A DNA stretch of 64,000 nt from positions 1 through 64,000 of the forward strand of contig JBKQTE010000092.1 of the NCBI GenBank assembly GCA_052143315.1, read 5' to 3'. Position 1 is the first letter of the stretch, and each line of letters opens with the position of its first letter. The notes beneath the pieces were generated by a model that worked only from the letters and a program-made list of their open reading frames with translations, was not told the DNA's origin and did not search any database. This DNA is from DASZIT01 sp052143315. GTDB lineage: Bacteria > Actinomycetota > Acidimicrobiia > Acidimicrobiales > RAAP-2. Below, in pieces: positions 35,764-43,520 of this stretch. A program made the translations under genes and the position numbers.

Positions 35764-36575
35764 TCGACCGTCGCCCCACCCTTGCCATCTGGAAGTTCGC
35801 CTCGTGCGACGGCTGCCAACTCAGCCTCCTCGACTGCGAGGACGAGCTGCTGGCCGTAGCCGGCGCAGTCCGGATCGCCGAATTCAACGAGATGTCCCGT
35901 ACCCACGTCCAGGGGCCCTATGACGTGTCACTGGTGGAGGGCTCGATCACCACCGAGGCGGACGCGGCCCGGATCCGCGAGGTGCGCCGGTCCTCGCGAC
36001 GACTGGTCACCATCGGGGCGTGCGCCTCGGCCGGGGGGATCCAGGCCCTGCGCAATTCGGCGGAGGACGGTGCCTACGTGGACGCGGTCTACGCCCATCC
36101 CGAGTACATCGCCTCGCTGGCCACCTCCACGCCCATCTCCGCCCACGTGCCGGTCGACCTGGAGCTCCAGGGCTGCCCCATCGACCGGCACCAGCTGCTC
36201 GAGGTGATCACCGCCGAACTGGCAGGCCGCAAGGCGGTCATCCCGGGCCACAGCGTGTGCCAGCAGTGCAAGGGCCGGGGCACGGTCTGCCTCCTCGTCT
36301 CCGAGGGTACCGCCTGCCTCGGACCGGTGACCCGTGCCGGATGCGGGGCACTGTGCCCGTCGATCGGCCGCGGCTGCTTCGGCTGCTTCGGTCCGTCCGA
36401 GGGGGCGAACCCGGGTTCACTGTCCGGGCACCTGGTCGACCAGGGCCTGGCGCCGAGGGACGCCTCGCGGCTGTTCGCCACCTTCTACGTCGGCAACCCG
36501 ATCTTCGGCGACGAGTCTGCCGCCCTGGCCGGCCTGGACGGCGCACCCGCCTCCGGCACCGAGGAGACCCCGTGA
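35760..36575 (+). CDS. hyhS: Group 3b [NiFe]-hydrogenase small (delta) subunit
   Basis: A 271-residue small subunit. FASCDGCQLSLLDCE near the N-terminus binds the proximal cluster with later cysteines in IGACASAGG and LQGCPIDR. The C-terminal part adds CQQCKGRGTVC and a run of cysteines around GCGALCPSIGRGCFGCFGP for the other clusters, as in cytosolic group 3 enzymes. There is no Tat signal, so the enzyme is cytoplasmic. ATGA overlap with hyhG and GTGA overlap with hyhL. Confidence 0.92.
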   Translation: MIDRRPTLAIWKFASCDGCQLSLLDCEDELLAVAGAVRIAEFNEMSRTHVQGPYDVSLVEGSITTEADAARIREVRRSSRRLVTIGACASAGGIQALRNSAEDGAYVDAVYAHPEYIASLATSTPISAHVPVDLELQGCPIDRHQLLEVITAELAGRKAVIPGHSVCQQCKGRGTVCLLVSEGTACLGPVTRAGCGALCPSIGRGCFGCFGPSEGANPGSLSGHLVDQGLAPRDASRLFATFYVGNPIFGDESAALAGLDGAPASGTEETP

Positions 36576-37876
36576 CCCACGGATCGGGAGCGCACCGCAC
36601 GGTGGCGGTCGAGGGGCTGGCCCGGGTGGAGGGGGAGGGATCGCTCCGGGTGGAGGTGCGCGACGGCGTGGTGGGGGACGTCGCCCTCTCCATCTTCGAA
36701 CCACCCAGGTTCTTCGAGGCCATGTTGGAGGGAAGGAGGGCCAGCGAGGCACCGGACATCACGGCACGGATCTGTGGCATCTGCCCGGTGGCCTACCAGA
36801 TGAGCGCCTGCGCGGCGGTGGAGGACGCCTGTGGGGTGGAGGTGGGTGATCGGATCACCGCCCTGCGACGCCTCCTCTACTGTGGCGAGTGGATCCAGAG
36901 CCACACCCTGCACATCTACCTGCTGCACGCCCCTGACTTCCTGGGCTGCGCCGACGCCGTCGAGCTGGCCGAGCGGGACCGGGCGGCCGTCGAGCGGGGC
37001 CTCGCCCTCAAGCGCACCGGCAACCTGATCATGGAGACCGTCGGTGGACGGGCCATCCACCCGGTCAACGTACGGGTGGGAGGGTTCTACCGGGCTCCCA
37101 CGGTCGACGAGCTGGCCACACTGGTCGATCCGCTCCACCGGGCGCTCGAGGCGGCCTTGGCCACGGTGGCCTGGGTCGGGAGCTTCGAGTTCCCCGACGT
37201 CGACGGGACCTACCGCTTCGTCTCCCTGCGCAGCGCCGGCCGGTATCCGATCGAGTCCGGCCGGGTCGCCTCGTCCGACGGGCTCGACGTCACCCCGGCC
37301 GAGTTCGCCGACCTGGTCACCGAAGAGCAGGTGGCCAGGTCCACCGCCCTCCAGGCCCGCCTCGAGGGCGGGCTCGCCTACCTCACCGGTCCCCTGGCCC
37401 GCTACGCGCTCAACTCCTCCGAGCTCCCCGAGGTGGCCCGCCAGGCCGCCTCCGGTGCCGGCCTCGGTCCGATCTGCGTCAACCCGTTCCGGAGCATCGT
37501 GGTACGGGCGGTGGAGGTGGTCTTCGCCTGCCACGAGGCGCTCAGGCTGATCGCCGCCTACGAGCCCCCCGACCCGCCCTTCGTCGAACCCCCGTCCCGG
37601 GCGGGCGTGGGGACCGGCGCCACCGAGGCCCCCCGCGGGCTCCTGTTCCACCGCTACCACCTCGGTGACGACGGGCTGATCCGGACGGCCCGGATCGTGC
37701 CGCCCACCTCGCAGAACCAGATCACCATCGAGTCCGACCTCCGCCGGGTGGCCCAGGGGGCACTCGACCTCCCCGACGACCAGCTGGCCTGGCGCTGCGA
37801 ACAGGCGGTGCGGAACCACGACCCGTGCATCTCGTGCGCCGCCCACTTCCTCGACGTCACGGTGATCAGGACGTGA
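36572..37876 (+). CDS. hyhL: Group 3b [NiFe]-hydrogenase large (alpha) subunit
   Basis: A 434-residue catalytic subunit. The two NiFe-binding motifs are present: RICGICP (Cys68, Cys71) and DPCISCAAH (Cys419, Cys422, His425). Nine residues follow the His and should be cut off by the maturation protease encoded next. GNLIMETVGGRAIHPVNVRVGG in the middle is typical of group 3 large subunits. With the beta, gamma and delta subunits it forms an NADP-linked bidirectional hydrogenase (sulfhydrogenase type). In mycobacteria the counterpart (Hyd3) is known to be hypoxia- and DosR-controlled. Confidence 0.94.
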   Translation: MTHGSGAHRTVAVEGLARVEGEGSLRVEVRDGVVGDVALSIFEPPRFFEAMLEGRRASEAPDITARICGICPVAYQMSACAAVEDACGVEVGDRITALRRLLYCGEWIQSHTLHIYLLHAPDFLGCADAVELAERDRAAVERGLALKRTGNLIMETVGGRAIHPVNVRVGGFYRAPTVDELATLVDPLHRALEAALATVAWVGSFEFPDVDGTYRFVSLRSAGRYPIESGRVASSDGLDVTPAEFADLVTEEQVARSTALQARLEGGLAYLTGPLARYALNSSELPEVARQAASGAGLGPICVNPFRSIVVRAVEVVFACHEALRLIAAYEPPDPPFVEPPSRAGVGTGATEAPRGLLFHRYHLGDDGLIRTARIVPPTSQNQITIESDLRRVAQGALDLPDDQLAWRCEQAVRNHDPCISCAAHFLDVTVIRT

Positions 37877-38367
37877 GCGGGCCGGCACCACCGCCACCGG
37901 CTCCACGGGTGGTGGTGGTGGGGATGGGGAGCGAGTACCGCCGCGACGACGGCGCCGGTCCGGCGGTGGCCGTCCAGGTCGCCCGCCGCGCCGACGGCGT
38001 GGCCGACCTCGGGCCGATCGCCGACCCGCTCGATCTCCTCGGACTGTGGGACGACGCCGATCTGGCCGTGGTGGTCGATGCCGTGCACTCGGGGGCCGAA
38101 CCGGGCACCGTTCAGCTCATCGAGATCGGGACCGGGCCCGATGGCGGTTCCCACGGCGAGCCGTCCTCCGTCTCCAGCACCCACGGGATCGGCCTGGCCG
38201 GGGTGCTCCGACTGGCTCGAGCCGTCGACCGGGCGCCGAAGCGGGTGGTGGTGGTGGGCATCGAGGGGGAGGACTTCGGCCAGGGAGCCGGGCTCAGCCC
38301 GGCGGTCGTCCGAGCCGTGCCCCGTGCGGCGTACCAGGTGCTGCAGCTGATCGACGGGGCCCGCTGA
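37873..38367 (+). CDS. Hydrogenase maturation protease (HycI/HyaD family)
   Basis: A 164-residue protease. VVVVGMGSEYRRDDGAG is the N-terminal family motif with the nickel-sensing Glu/Asp, and VVVDAVHSGAEPGTV holds the second conserved Asp. It removes the C-terminal tail of the large subunit after nickel insertion. Its GTG overlaps the hyhL stop, and its stop overlaps the following hypC start (TGATG). A proline-rich start (SGPAPPPPAPR) precedes the fold. Confidence 0.88.
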   Translation: MSGPAPPPPAPRVVVVGMGSEYRRDDGAGPAVAVQVARRADGVADLGPIADPLDLLGLWDDADLAVVVDAVHSGAEPGTVQLIEIGTGPDGGSHGEPSSVSSTHGIGLAGVLRLARAVDRAPKRVVVVGIEGEDFGQGAGLSPAVVRAVPRAAYQVLQLIDGAR

Positions 38368-38609
38368 TGTGCACCAGTCGCCTGCACCAGGTGGTGGCTC
38401 CCGCCGGACCCAGGGCCGTGTCGGTCGCCGATGTCGAGGGCAACCGGCACCAGGTGTCGCTGCTCGCGCTGGATGGGCCCGCACCGGAGCCGGGCGACTG
38501 GGTCGTCGTCCACAGCGGGTACGCCATCGACCGGGTGGGTCCCACCGAAGCCGAGGCGGTGGTGGCCGAGCTGCGCGCCGCCGGGGTGGTGGAGCGGGGC
38601 CGGGACTGA
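38367..38609 (+). CDS. hypC: HypC/HupF-family hydrogenase maturation chaperone (copy 1)
   Basis: An 80-residue HypC-like protein. It begins MCTSRLHQVV, keeping the essential Cys2, and has VSLLALDG and PGDWVVVHSGYAIDRVG, the family's second motif. It would carry the Fe(CN)2CO precursor to the large subunit. It differs clearly from the second HypC at 60337 (MCLAVPGRVV), so this one is probably dedicated to this hydrogenase. Last gene of the operon. Confidence 0.85.
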   Translation: MCTSRLHQVVAPAGPRAVSVADVEGNRHQVSLLALDGPAPEPGDWVVVHSGYAIDRVGPTEAEAVVAELRAAGVVERGRD

Positions 38610-38620
38610 CCGGCCACCGC

Positions 38621-38663
38621 GTGACTTTCGGCCCTAGCTACGGGTACGGCTCCCTTGAAGACT
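38621..38663 (+). promoter_or_regulatory. DosR-like box 3 and -10, CODH operon
   Basis: GTGACTTTCGGCCCT (38621-38635) lies 12 nt after the hypC stop. AAGACT (38658-38663) follows after 22 nt. The GTG of cooF is 46 nt further on with its own AAAGGAG ribosome binding site. Confidence 0.65.
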
Positions 38664-38709
38664 GGTCGTAGGAGGGCGTACCGGCGCCCGGTCACGAAAG
38701 GAGCCACTC

Positions 38710-39432
38710 GTGCGATCCGTGTTCATCAATCCCGAACGGTGCATCGGTTGCCTCCAGTGCGAGCTTGCCTGTGCGGTGGAGCACTCCACCAGCCAGGCCG
38801 AGGGCCGGGCGTTCCTCGAGATTCCGATCCCCCGAAAGCGGGTGCACGTCGAGGCGGGCCCGACGCCGACCTTCAGCTTCCCCAACCGCTGCCGGCACTG
38901 CGACCCGGCGCCCTGTCTCCAGGTCTGTCCGAGCGGCGCCATCACCCGGGACGACGAGCTCGGGCTGGTGCTGGTGGAGCCGAAGCGGTGCATCGGCTGC
39001 GCCATGTGCGCGGTGGTATGCCCCTTCGACGTCGTCACCTTCCACCCGTTGGCCGACGGGCCCGGGCCCGAGGTCGCCGTGGCCGTGAAGTGCGACGGGT
39101 GCGTGGACCGGTTGCGTCGGGGCGAGTCGCCGGCGTGCAGTGAGGTCTGCAAGGTCGACGCCCTGGTCTTCGGGGAACTGAACGAACTGGTAGCCGCCGG
39201 CCGGCTACGGGAGACCGGCGCGGTCCTGGCCGCCGCCGGTGCCACCCCGACCGCCCTGCCCGGCGGGGACCCACTAGCCGGTTGGCGGGCGTGGGGTGGG
39301 GCACGACAGGCGGCGGCATTGGCCGCCGCCGGCTGGGCCCCCGACCGGCTCGGTTCGAACGGTACCGCGCGCAACGGTGATGCCGAGGGCCAGCCCCCGA
39401 CCGGAGGCGAGAACAAGGGAGAACGACAATGA
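38710..39432 (+). CDS. cooF: CooF-like polyferredoxin (four [4Fe-4S] motifs)
   Basis: A 240-residue electron-transfer protein. Cysteine groups occur in order: CIGCLQCELAC (residue 11 on), CRHCDPAPCLQVC, CIGCAMCAVVC and CDGCVDRLRRGESPACSEVC, the HycB/CooF layout with four clusters. It takes electrons from CooS and hands them to a partner, here probably the FAD oxidoreductase three genes downstream. The C-terminal 60 residues are an extra Ala/Gly-rich tail ending in GENKGERQ. GTG start with AAAGGAG; its stop overlaps cooS (ATGA). Confidence 0.9.
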   Translation: MRSVFINPERCIGCLQCELACAVEHSTSQAEGRAFLEIPIPRKRVHVEAGPTPTFSFPNRCRHCDPAPCLQVCPSGAITRDDELGLVLVEPKRCIGCAMCAVVCPFDVVTFHPLADGPGPEVAVAVKCDGCVDRLRRGESPACSEVCKVDALVFGELNELVAAGRLRETGAVLAAAGATPTALPGGDPLAGWRAWGGARQAAALAAAGWAPDRLGSNGTARNGDAEGQPPTGGENKGERQ

Positions 39433-41387
39433 GTGGAACCAACGGGAACGGCCGGGCACGGCGTCTGACCATCAATGCGGACGCCCAGGCGATGATCGAC
39501 ATCGCCGCCCGCGAGGGCATCGAGACGGTCTGGGACCGCCTGGAGGCCCAACAGCCGCAGTGCGGCTACTGCGCCCTCGGGCTGAGCTGCCGGAACTGCG
39601 CCATGGGTCCGTGTCGCATCGACCCGTTCGGGGAGGGTCCCCAGAAGGGTGTGTGCGGGGCGGACGCCGACGTCATTGTGGCTCGCAATCTGGGCCGGAC
39701 CATCGCCGCCGGCTCCTCGTCGCACTCCGATCACGGCCGGGACATCCTGGAGACGTTTGCGGCCCTGGCCCGAGGTGACACCACCGGGTACCGGATCGCC
39801 GACGAGGAGAAGCTACGGCGGCTGGCCGGCGAGGTCGGCGTGGCCACCGAGGGCCGCTCCGCCCAGGACGTGGCCGTGGACTTGGCCGACGTCCTCCTCG
39901 ACGACTACGGGACGAGGCGTGGTTCGCTCTCCTTCACCGCCCGGGCTCCCGAGGTACGGCGCGCCCTGTGGGACAAGCTCGGGATCACCCCGAGGGGCAT
40001 CGACCGTGAGAACGTCGAGATGCTCCACCGGACCCACATGGGGGTGGACAACGACTACGTGAACACCCTGCTCCACGCCTTGCGGACCGGGCTGGCGGAC
40101 GGGTGGGGCGGGTCGATGATCGCCACCGAGCTCTCCGACGTCATGTTCGGCACGCCGGCCCCGGTGATGTCCGAGGTCAACCTGGGCGTGCTGCGGACCG
40201 ACCAGGTCAACATCGCCATGCACGGTCACAACCCGATGCTCTCCGACGTGATCGTGGCGGCCGCCCAGGATCCCGAGCTCGTCGAGCTGGCCGGCTCCCT
40301 CGGTGCCACCGGTATCAACGTGGTCGGGCTCTGCTGCACGGGCAACGAGATGCTCATGCGGCGGGGCGTGCCCATGGCCGGCAACCACCTCATGCAGGAG
40401 CTGGTCCTGATCACCGGGGCACTCGAGGCGATGGTGGTCGACTACCAGTGCATCATGCCGTCCATCGTCGACGTGGCGAAGTGCTACCACACCAAGGTCA
40501 TCTCGACGTCGGACAAGGCCAAGTTCACCGGGGCCACCCACATCTCCTTCGATCCGCACCACGGCGCCGACATCGCCCACCGGATCGTCCGGATGGCCGT
40601 TGAGGCCTACGCCGACCGCAACCACGAGCGGGTGAGGATCCCCGGCGAGCCCGTGCGCATGATGGGCGGCTTCTCGGTGGAGGCGATCCTGGGCGCGCTC
40701 GGGGGGACCCCCAAGCCCCTGGTCGACGCCATCGCCGCCGGGACCATCCGCGGGGCGGTGGCCGTGGTCGGCTGCAACAACCCGAAGCTCCCCCAGGACC
40801 TCGAGCACATCGAGCTAACCCGGCGGCTTATCGAGAACGACGTCCTCGTCCTGGTGACCGGGTGCGCGGCGGTGGCCAACGGCAAGGCGGGCCACATGGT
40901 CCCCGAGGCCGCCTCCATGGCCGGACCCGGTCTTCGCTCGGTCTGCGAGGCGCTGGGCATCCCCCCGGTGCTGCACATGGGGAGCTGCGTGGACAACAGC
41001 CGGGTGATCGTGCTGGCGGCGGCGCTGGCCGACGCGCTGGGCGTGGACATCGACCGGCTGCCGTTGGCCGGGGCCGCCCCCGAGTGGTACTCGGAGAAGG
41101 CGGTGGCCATCGGCTCCTACGTGGTCGCCTCCGGCATCACCACGGTGCTGGGGGTGCAGCCGGCCATCTTCGGCAGCCCCCACGTGGTGGACCTGCTGGC
41201 CGGGGGCCTCGACGACGTGGTGGGGGCCAAGTTCGTCGTCGAGCCGGACCCGGCCGAGGCCGCGCTCTGGATCCGCCGTCACATCGAGGCCAAGCGCGCC
41301 GACCTCGGCCTGCCCTCGACCGAGATCGGACCGGAGGGTACCGCCTCGACGGCGCCGACCCCAGTGGCCACCGGAACGGGGGCCTGA
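39429..41387 (+). CDS. cooS: Anaerobic Ni-Fe carbon monoxide dehydrogenase, catalytic subunit CooS
   Basis: A 652-residue CODH catalysing CO + H2O to CO2 with two electrons. C-cluster ligands are all present: His in MHGHNPMLSD, Cys in GLCCTGNEM, QCIMPS, VGCNNPK, TGCAAVANGKAG and MGSCVDNSR; the catalytic Lys is in SEKAVAIG. The B-cluster uses Cys54, 57, 62 and 76. The intersubunit D-cluster motif is C45-G-Y-C48 with Ser53 where the C-x7-C type has Cys, which suggests a [2Fe-2S] D-cluster. No acetyl-CoA synthase is nearby, so this is a monofunctional, respiratory or redox-balancing CODH. Confidence 0.95.
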   Translation: MSGTNGNGRARRLTINADAQAMIDIAAREGIETVWDRLEAQQPQCGYCALGLSCRNCAMGPCRIDPFGEGPQKGVCGADADVIVARNLGRTIAAGSSSHSDHGRDILETFAALARGDTTGYRIADEEKLRRLAGEVGVATEGRSAQDVAVDLADVLLDDYGTRRGSLSFTARAPEVRRALWDKLGITPRGIDRENVEMLHRTHMGVDNDYVNTLLHALRTGLADGWGGSMIATELSDVMFGTPAPVMSEVNLGVLRTDQVNIAMHGHNPMLSDVIVAAAQDPELVELAGSLGATGINVVGLCCTGNEMLMRRGVPMAGNHLMQELVLITGALEAMVVDYQCIMPSIVDVAKCYHTKVISTSDKAKFTGATHISFDPHHGADIAHRIVRMAVEAYADRNHERVRIPGEPVRMMGGFSVEAILGALGGTPKPLVDAIAAGTIRGAVAVVGCNNPKLPQDLEHIELTRRLIENDVLVLVTGCAAVANGKAGHMVPEAASMAGPGLRSVCEALGIPPVLHMGSCVDNSRVIVLAAALADALGVDIDRLPLAGAAPEWYSEKAVAIGSYVVASGITTVLGVQPAIFGSPHVVDLLAGGLDDVVGAKFVVEPDPAEAALWIRRHIEAKRADLGLPSTEIGPEGTASTAPTPVATGTGA

Positions 41388-41390
41388 GAC

Positions 41391-42266
41391 ATGTGTGATA
41401 CCTGCGGAGGCCACGGCGGCTCGGGCGCCGCGAAGGCACCGGACCCGGTCGGAGGGACCCGCATCGTGGTGGTAGGCAAAGGCGGCGTCGGGAAGTCGAC
41501 CCTGACCGCGCTGTTGGCCCGCCTGTTGGCCCGCCAGGGACGCAGCGTGACGGCCGTCGACGCCGACGAGCAGCGCAACCTGGCCGCCACCCTCGGGGTG
41601 GAGCTGGACACGGCTGCGTCCATCGTGCCGGTGGCTGAGAATGCCGACTACGTCGAGGAGAAGACGGGCGCCCGGCCGGGGGCGGGGGCGGGGGGCATGC
41701 TCAGGCTCAACCCCGACACGTCGGACCTGGTCGAACGAGTGTCCGTTCCCGCCCCCGACGGGGTGCGGCTGGTGGTAATGGGCGGCGTGCGGCGTGCGGG
41801 CGGGGGCTGCCTCTGCCCGGAGACGGCCCTGATCGCCGCCGCGGTGGCCGGCATGCATCTGCACCACGAGGACGTGGTGGTCATGGACACCCATGCCGGG
41901 GTCGAGCACTTCGGGCGGGCCCTGGCGCGTGGCTTCGACGCGGGCGTCGTGGTCGTCGAGCCCTCCTTCAACGCCGTGCAGGTGGGCATGGACTCGGCCC
42001 GGCTGGCGTCGGAGCTGGGGATCGACACGCTCCATCTGGTGGTCAATCGGACCCGGTCGGACGGTGACGTCTGCCGGGTGCTCGCCCACGTCGACCACCT
42101 GGGCGGGTTCCCTTTCGCCTCGGTCACCGCCCTCCCCTTCGACCAGTCGGTCCTCGACGGCGAGCCAGCGGTCGACCTCCTGCTGGAAGGCTCCCCACTG
42201 GCGGAGGCGGTGGGCAGGCTGTCGGCGGACGTCGTGGCGGCAGTGCCGTCCGGGTCGGTGGCCTGA
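41391..42266 (+). CDS. cooC: CooC-type nickel-insertion ATPase
   Basis: A 291-residue MinD-family ATPase that loads nickel into the CODH C-cluster. The P-loop GKGGVGKST begins at residue 29 with the signature Lys30. GGCLCPE has the Cys-x-Cys pair that binds metal at the dimer interface, and DTHAGVEHFGRAL is the switch region. Unusually it begins MCDTCGGH (Cys2, Cys5, His8), an extra possible metal site absent from typical CooC. Three nucleotides separate it from cooS, and its stop overlaps the next gene (TGATG). Confidence 0.92.
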   Translation: MCDTCGGHGGSGAAKAPDPVGGTRIVVVGKGGVGKSTLTALLARLLARQGRSVTAVDADEQRNLAATLGVELDTAASIVPVAENADYVEEKTGARPGAGAGGMLRLNPDTSDLVERVSVPAPDGVRLVVMGGVRRAGGGCLCPETALIAAAVAGMHLHHEDVVVMDTHAGVEHFGRALARGFDAGVVVVEPSFNAVQVGMDSARLASELGIDTLHLVVNRTRSDGDVCRVLAHVDHLGGFPFASVTALPFDQSVLDGEPAVDLLLEGSPLAEAVGRLSADVVAAVPSGSVA

Positions 42267-43516
42267 TGAGGGCGGTCGTCATCGGGACGGGACCGGCGGG
42301 GATCACTGCCGCCGAGACCCTCCGCCGCCTCGACCCGAACGGCTCGGTGGTGGCGCTCTCGACTGAGCCCTTCCCCCCCTACTCACCGCCGGCCATGGCC
42401 GACCACTTCCTGACCGGGCGCCAGGCGCCCCTCTACTGGAAGGGCCAGGACGTCGCCGAACGCCTCGGGATCGACGAGCGTCGAGAGGCCCGGGTCGAGG
42501 GCGTCGACACCGACTCGCACGAGGTGGTGCTGGCCGATGGCCAGCGCATCGGCTTCGAGGGCCTGGTGGTGGCATCGGGAAGCCGGCTCCACGCCCCGAT
42601 GGAGGGGGCCGACCTCCCCGGGGTACTCGACTTCAAGTCCCTCCGCACCGCCACCGAGCTGATCGGGCGGGTGCGCCGGGGCGAGGTGACCAGCGTCCTG
42701 ATCGTCGGCAACGGCTTCATCGGGATCGAGCTGTCACTTCTCTTGGCCGACCTGGGCGTAGACGTCACGATCATCGGCCGTCGCAACTGGGTGATGCCCC
42801 GGGTGCTGGACCCCACCACCTCCAAGGTGGCGGAGCGCGCCTTGACCGCCCGGGGCGTGACCCTGCGACTGGGGCTCGAGGCCGAGGCCATCGTGGGCGA
42901 TCCTGCGGCGTCGGGGGTCCGGTTGGCGGACGGCACCCTCCTCGGCGCCGACCTGGTGGTGGCAGCGACCGGGGTCAAGCCCCACACCGAGTTCCTCGGG
43001 GGCTCGGGCATCGTGACCCAGTGGGGTGTGCGTGTCGACGACCGGCTGGCCACCTCGGTGGACGGCGTGGTGGCCGCCGGCGACGTCGCCGAGGCGGCCG
43101 ACCGCTCCACCGGCGAGCGGTACGTGCACGCCATCTTCCCCAATGCGGTGACCCAGGCCCCCATCGCGGCGGCAAACCTCCTCGGGGCCGATCTCCGCTA
43201 CGACGGGGCCGAAGCCATGAACAGCCTCAAGCACCTGGGGGTCCCCATCGTCTCCATCGGCACCATCGAACAGCCCGACGAGGTGGTGCGCTGGGAGGAC
43301 GGCGCCGACCTCCGTGCCGTGTACCTGCGCGACGACAGGATCGTCGGGGCCCAGCTGGCGGGGGACATCCGGGCGGCCGGGGTGTACCGTTCCCTCATGC
43401 TCCGTCGTCAGCCGGTCGGCCGCTACGGACGCCGTCTGGTCGAGCCCGGGTTCGGCATGGCCGACATCACCTTCGACGCGCTGGGATACGGGTTGCCCGC
43501 CGGGTCCGCGGCTTGA
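42266..43516 (+). CDS. FAD-dependent NAD(P)H oxidoreductase of the CODH operon
   Basis: A 416-residue pyridine-nucleotide-disulfide-oxidoreductase-like flavoprotein. The FAD motif is VVIGTGPAGITAAETL at the N-terminus, the NAD(P) motif VLIVGNGFIGIELSLLL at residues 145-160, and the second FAD motif VDGVVAAGDVAEAAD near 270. It lacks the redox Cys pair of thioredoxin-reductase types, so it resembles NADH:rubredoxin or ferredoxin reductases. Such a gene often accompanies cooS-cooF and probably moves CO-derived electrons from CooF to NAD(P)+. Confidence 0.85.
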   Translation: MRAVVIGTGPAGITAAETLRRLDPNGSVVALSTEPFPPYSPPAMADHFLTGRQAPLYWKGQDVAERLGIDERREARVEGVDTDSHEVVLADGQRIGFEGLVVASGSRLHAPMEGADLPGVLDFKSLRTATELIGRVRRGEVTSVLIVGNGFIGIELSLLLADLGVDVTIIGRRNWVMPRVLDPTTSKVAERALTARGVTLRLGLEAEAIVGDPAASGVRLADGTLLGADLVVAATGVKPHTEFLGGSGIVTQWGVRVDDRLATSVDGVVAAGDVAEAADRSTGERYVHAIFPNAVTQAPIAAANLLGADLRYDGAEAMNSLKHLGVPIVSIGTIEQPDEVVRWEDGADLRAVYLRDDRIVGAQLAGDIRAAGVYRSLMLRRQPVGRYGRRLVEPGFGMADITFDALGYGLPAGSAA

Positions 43517-43520
43517 CCAC

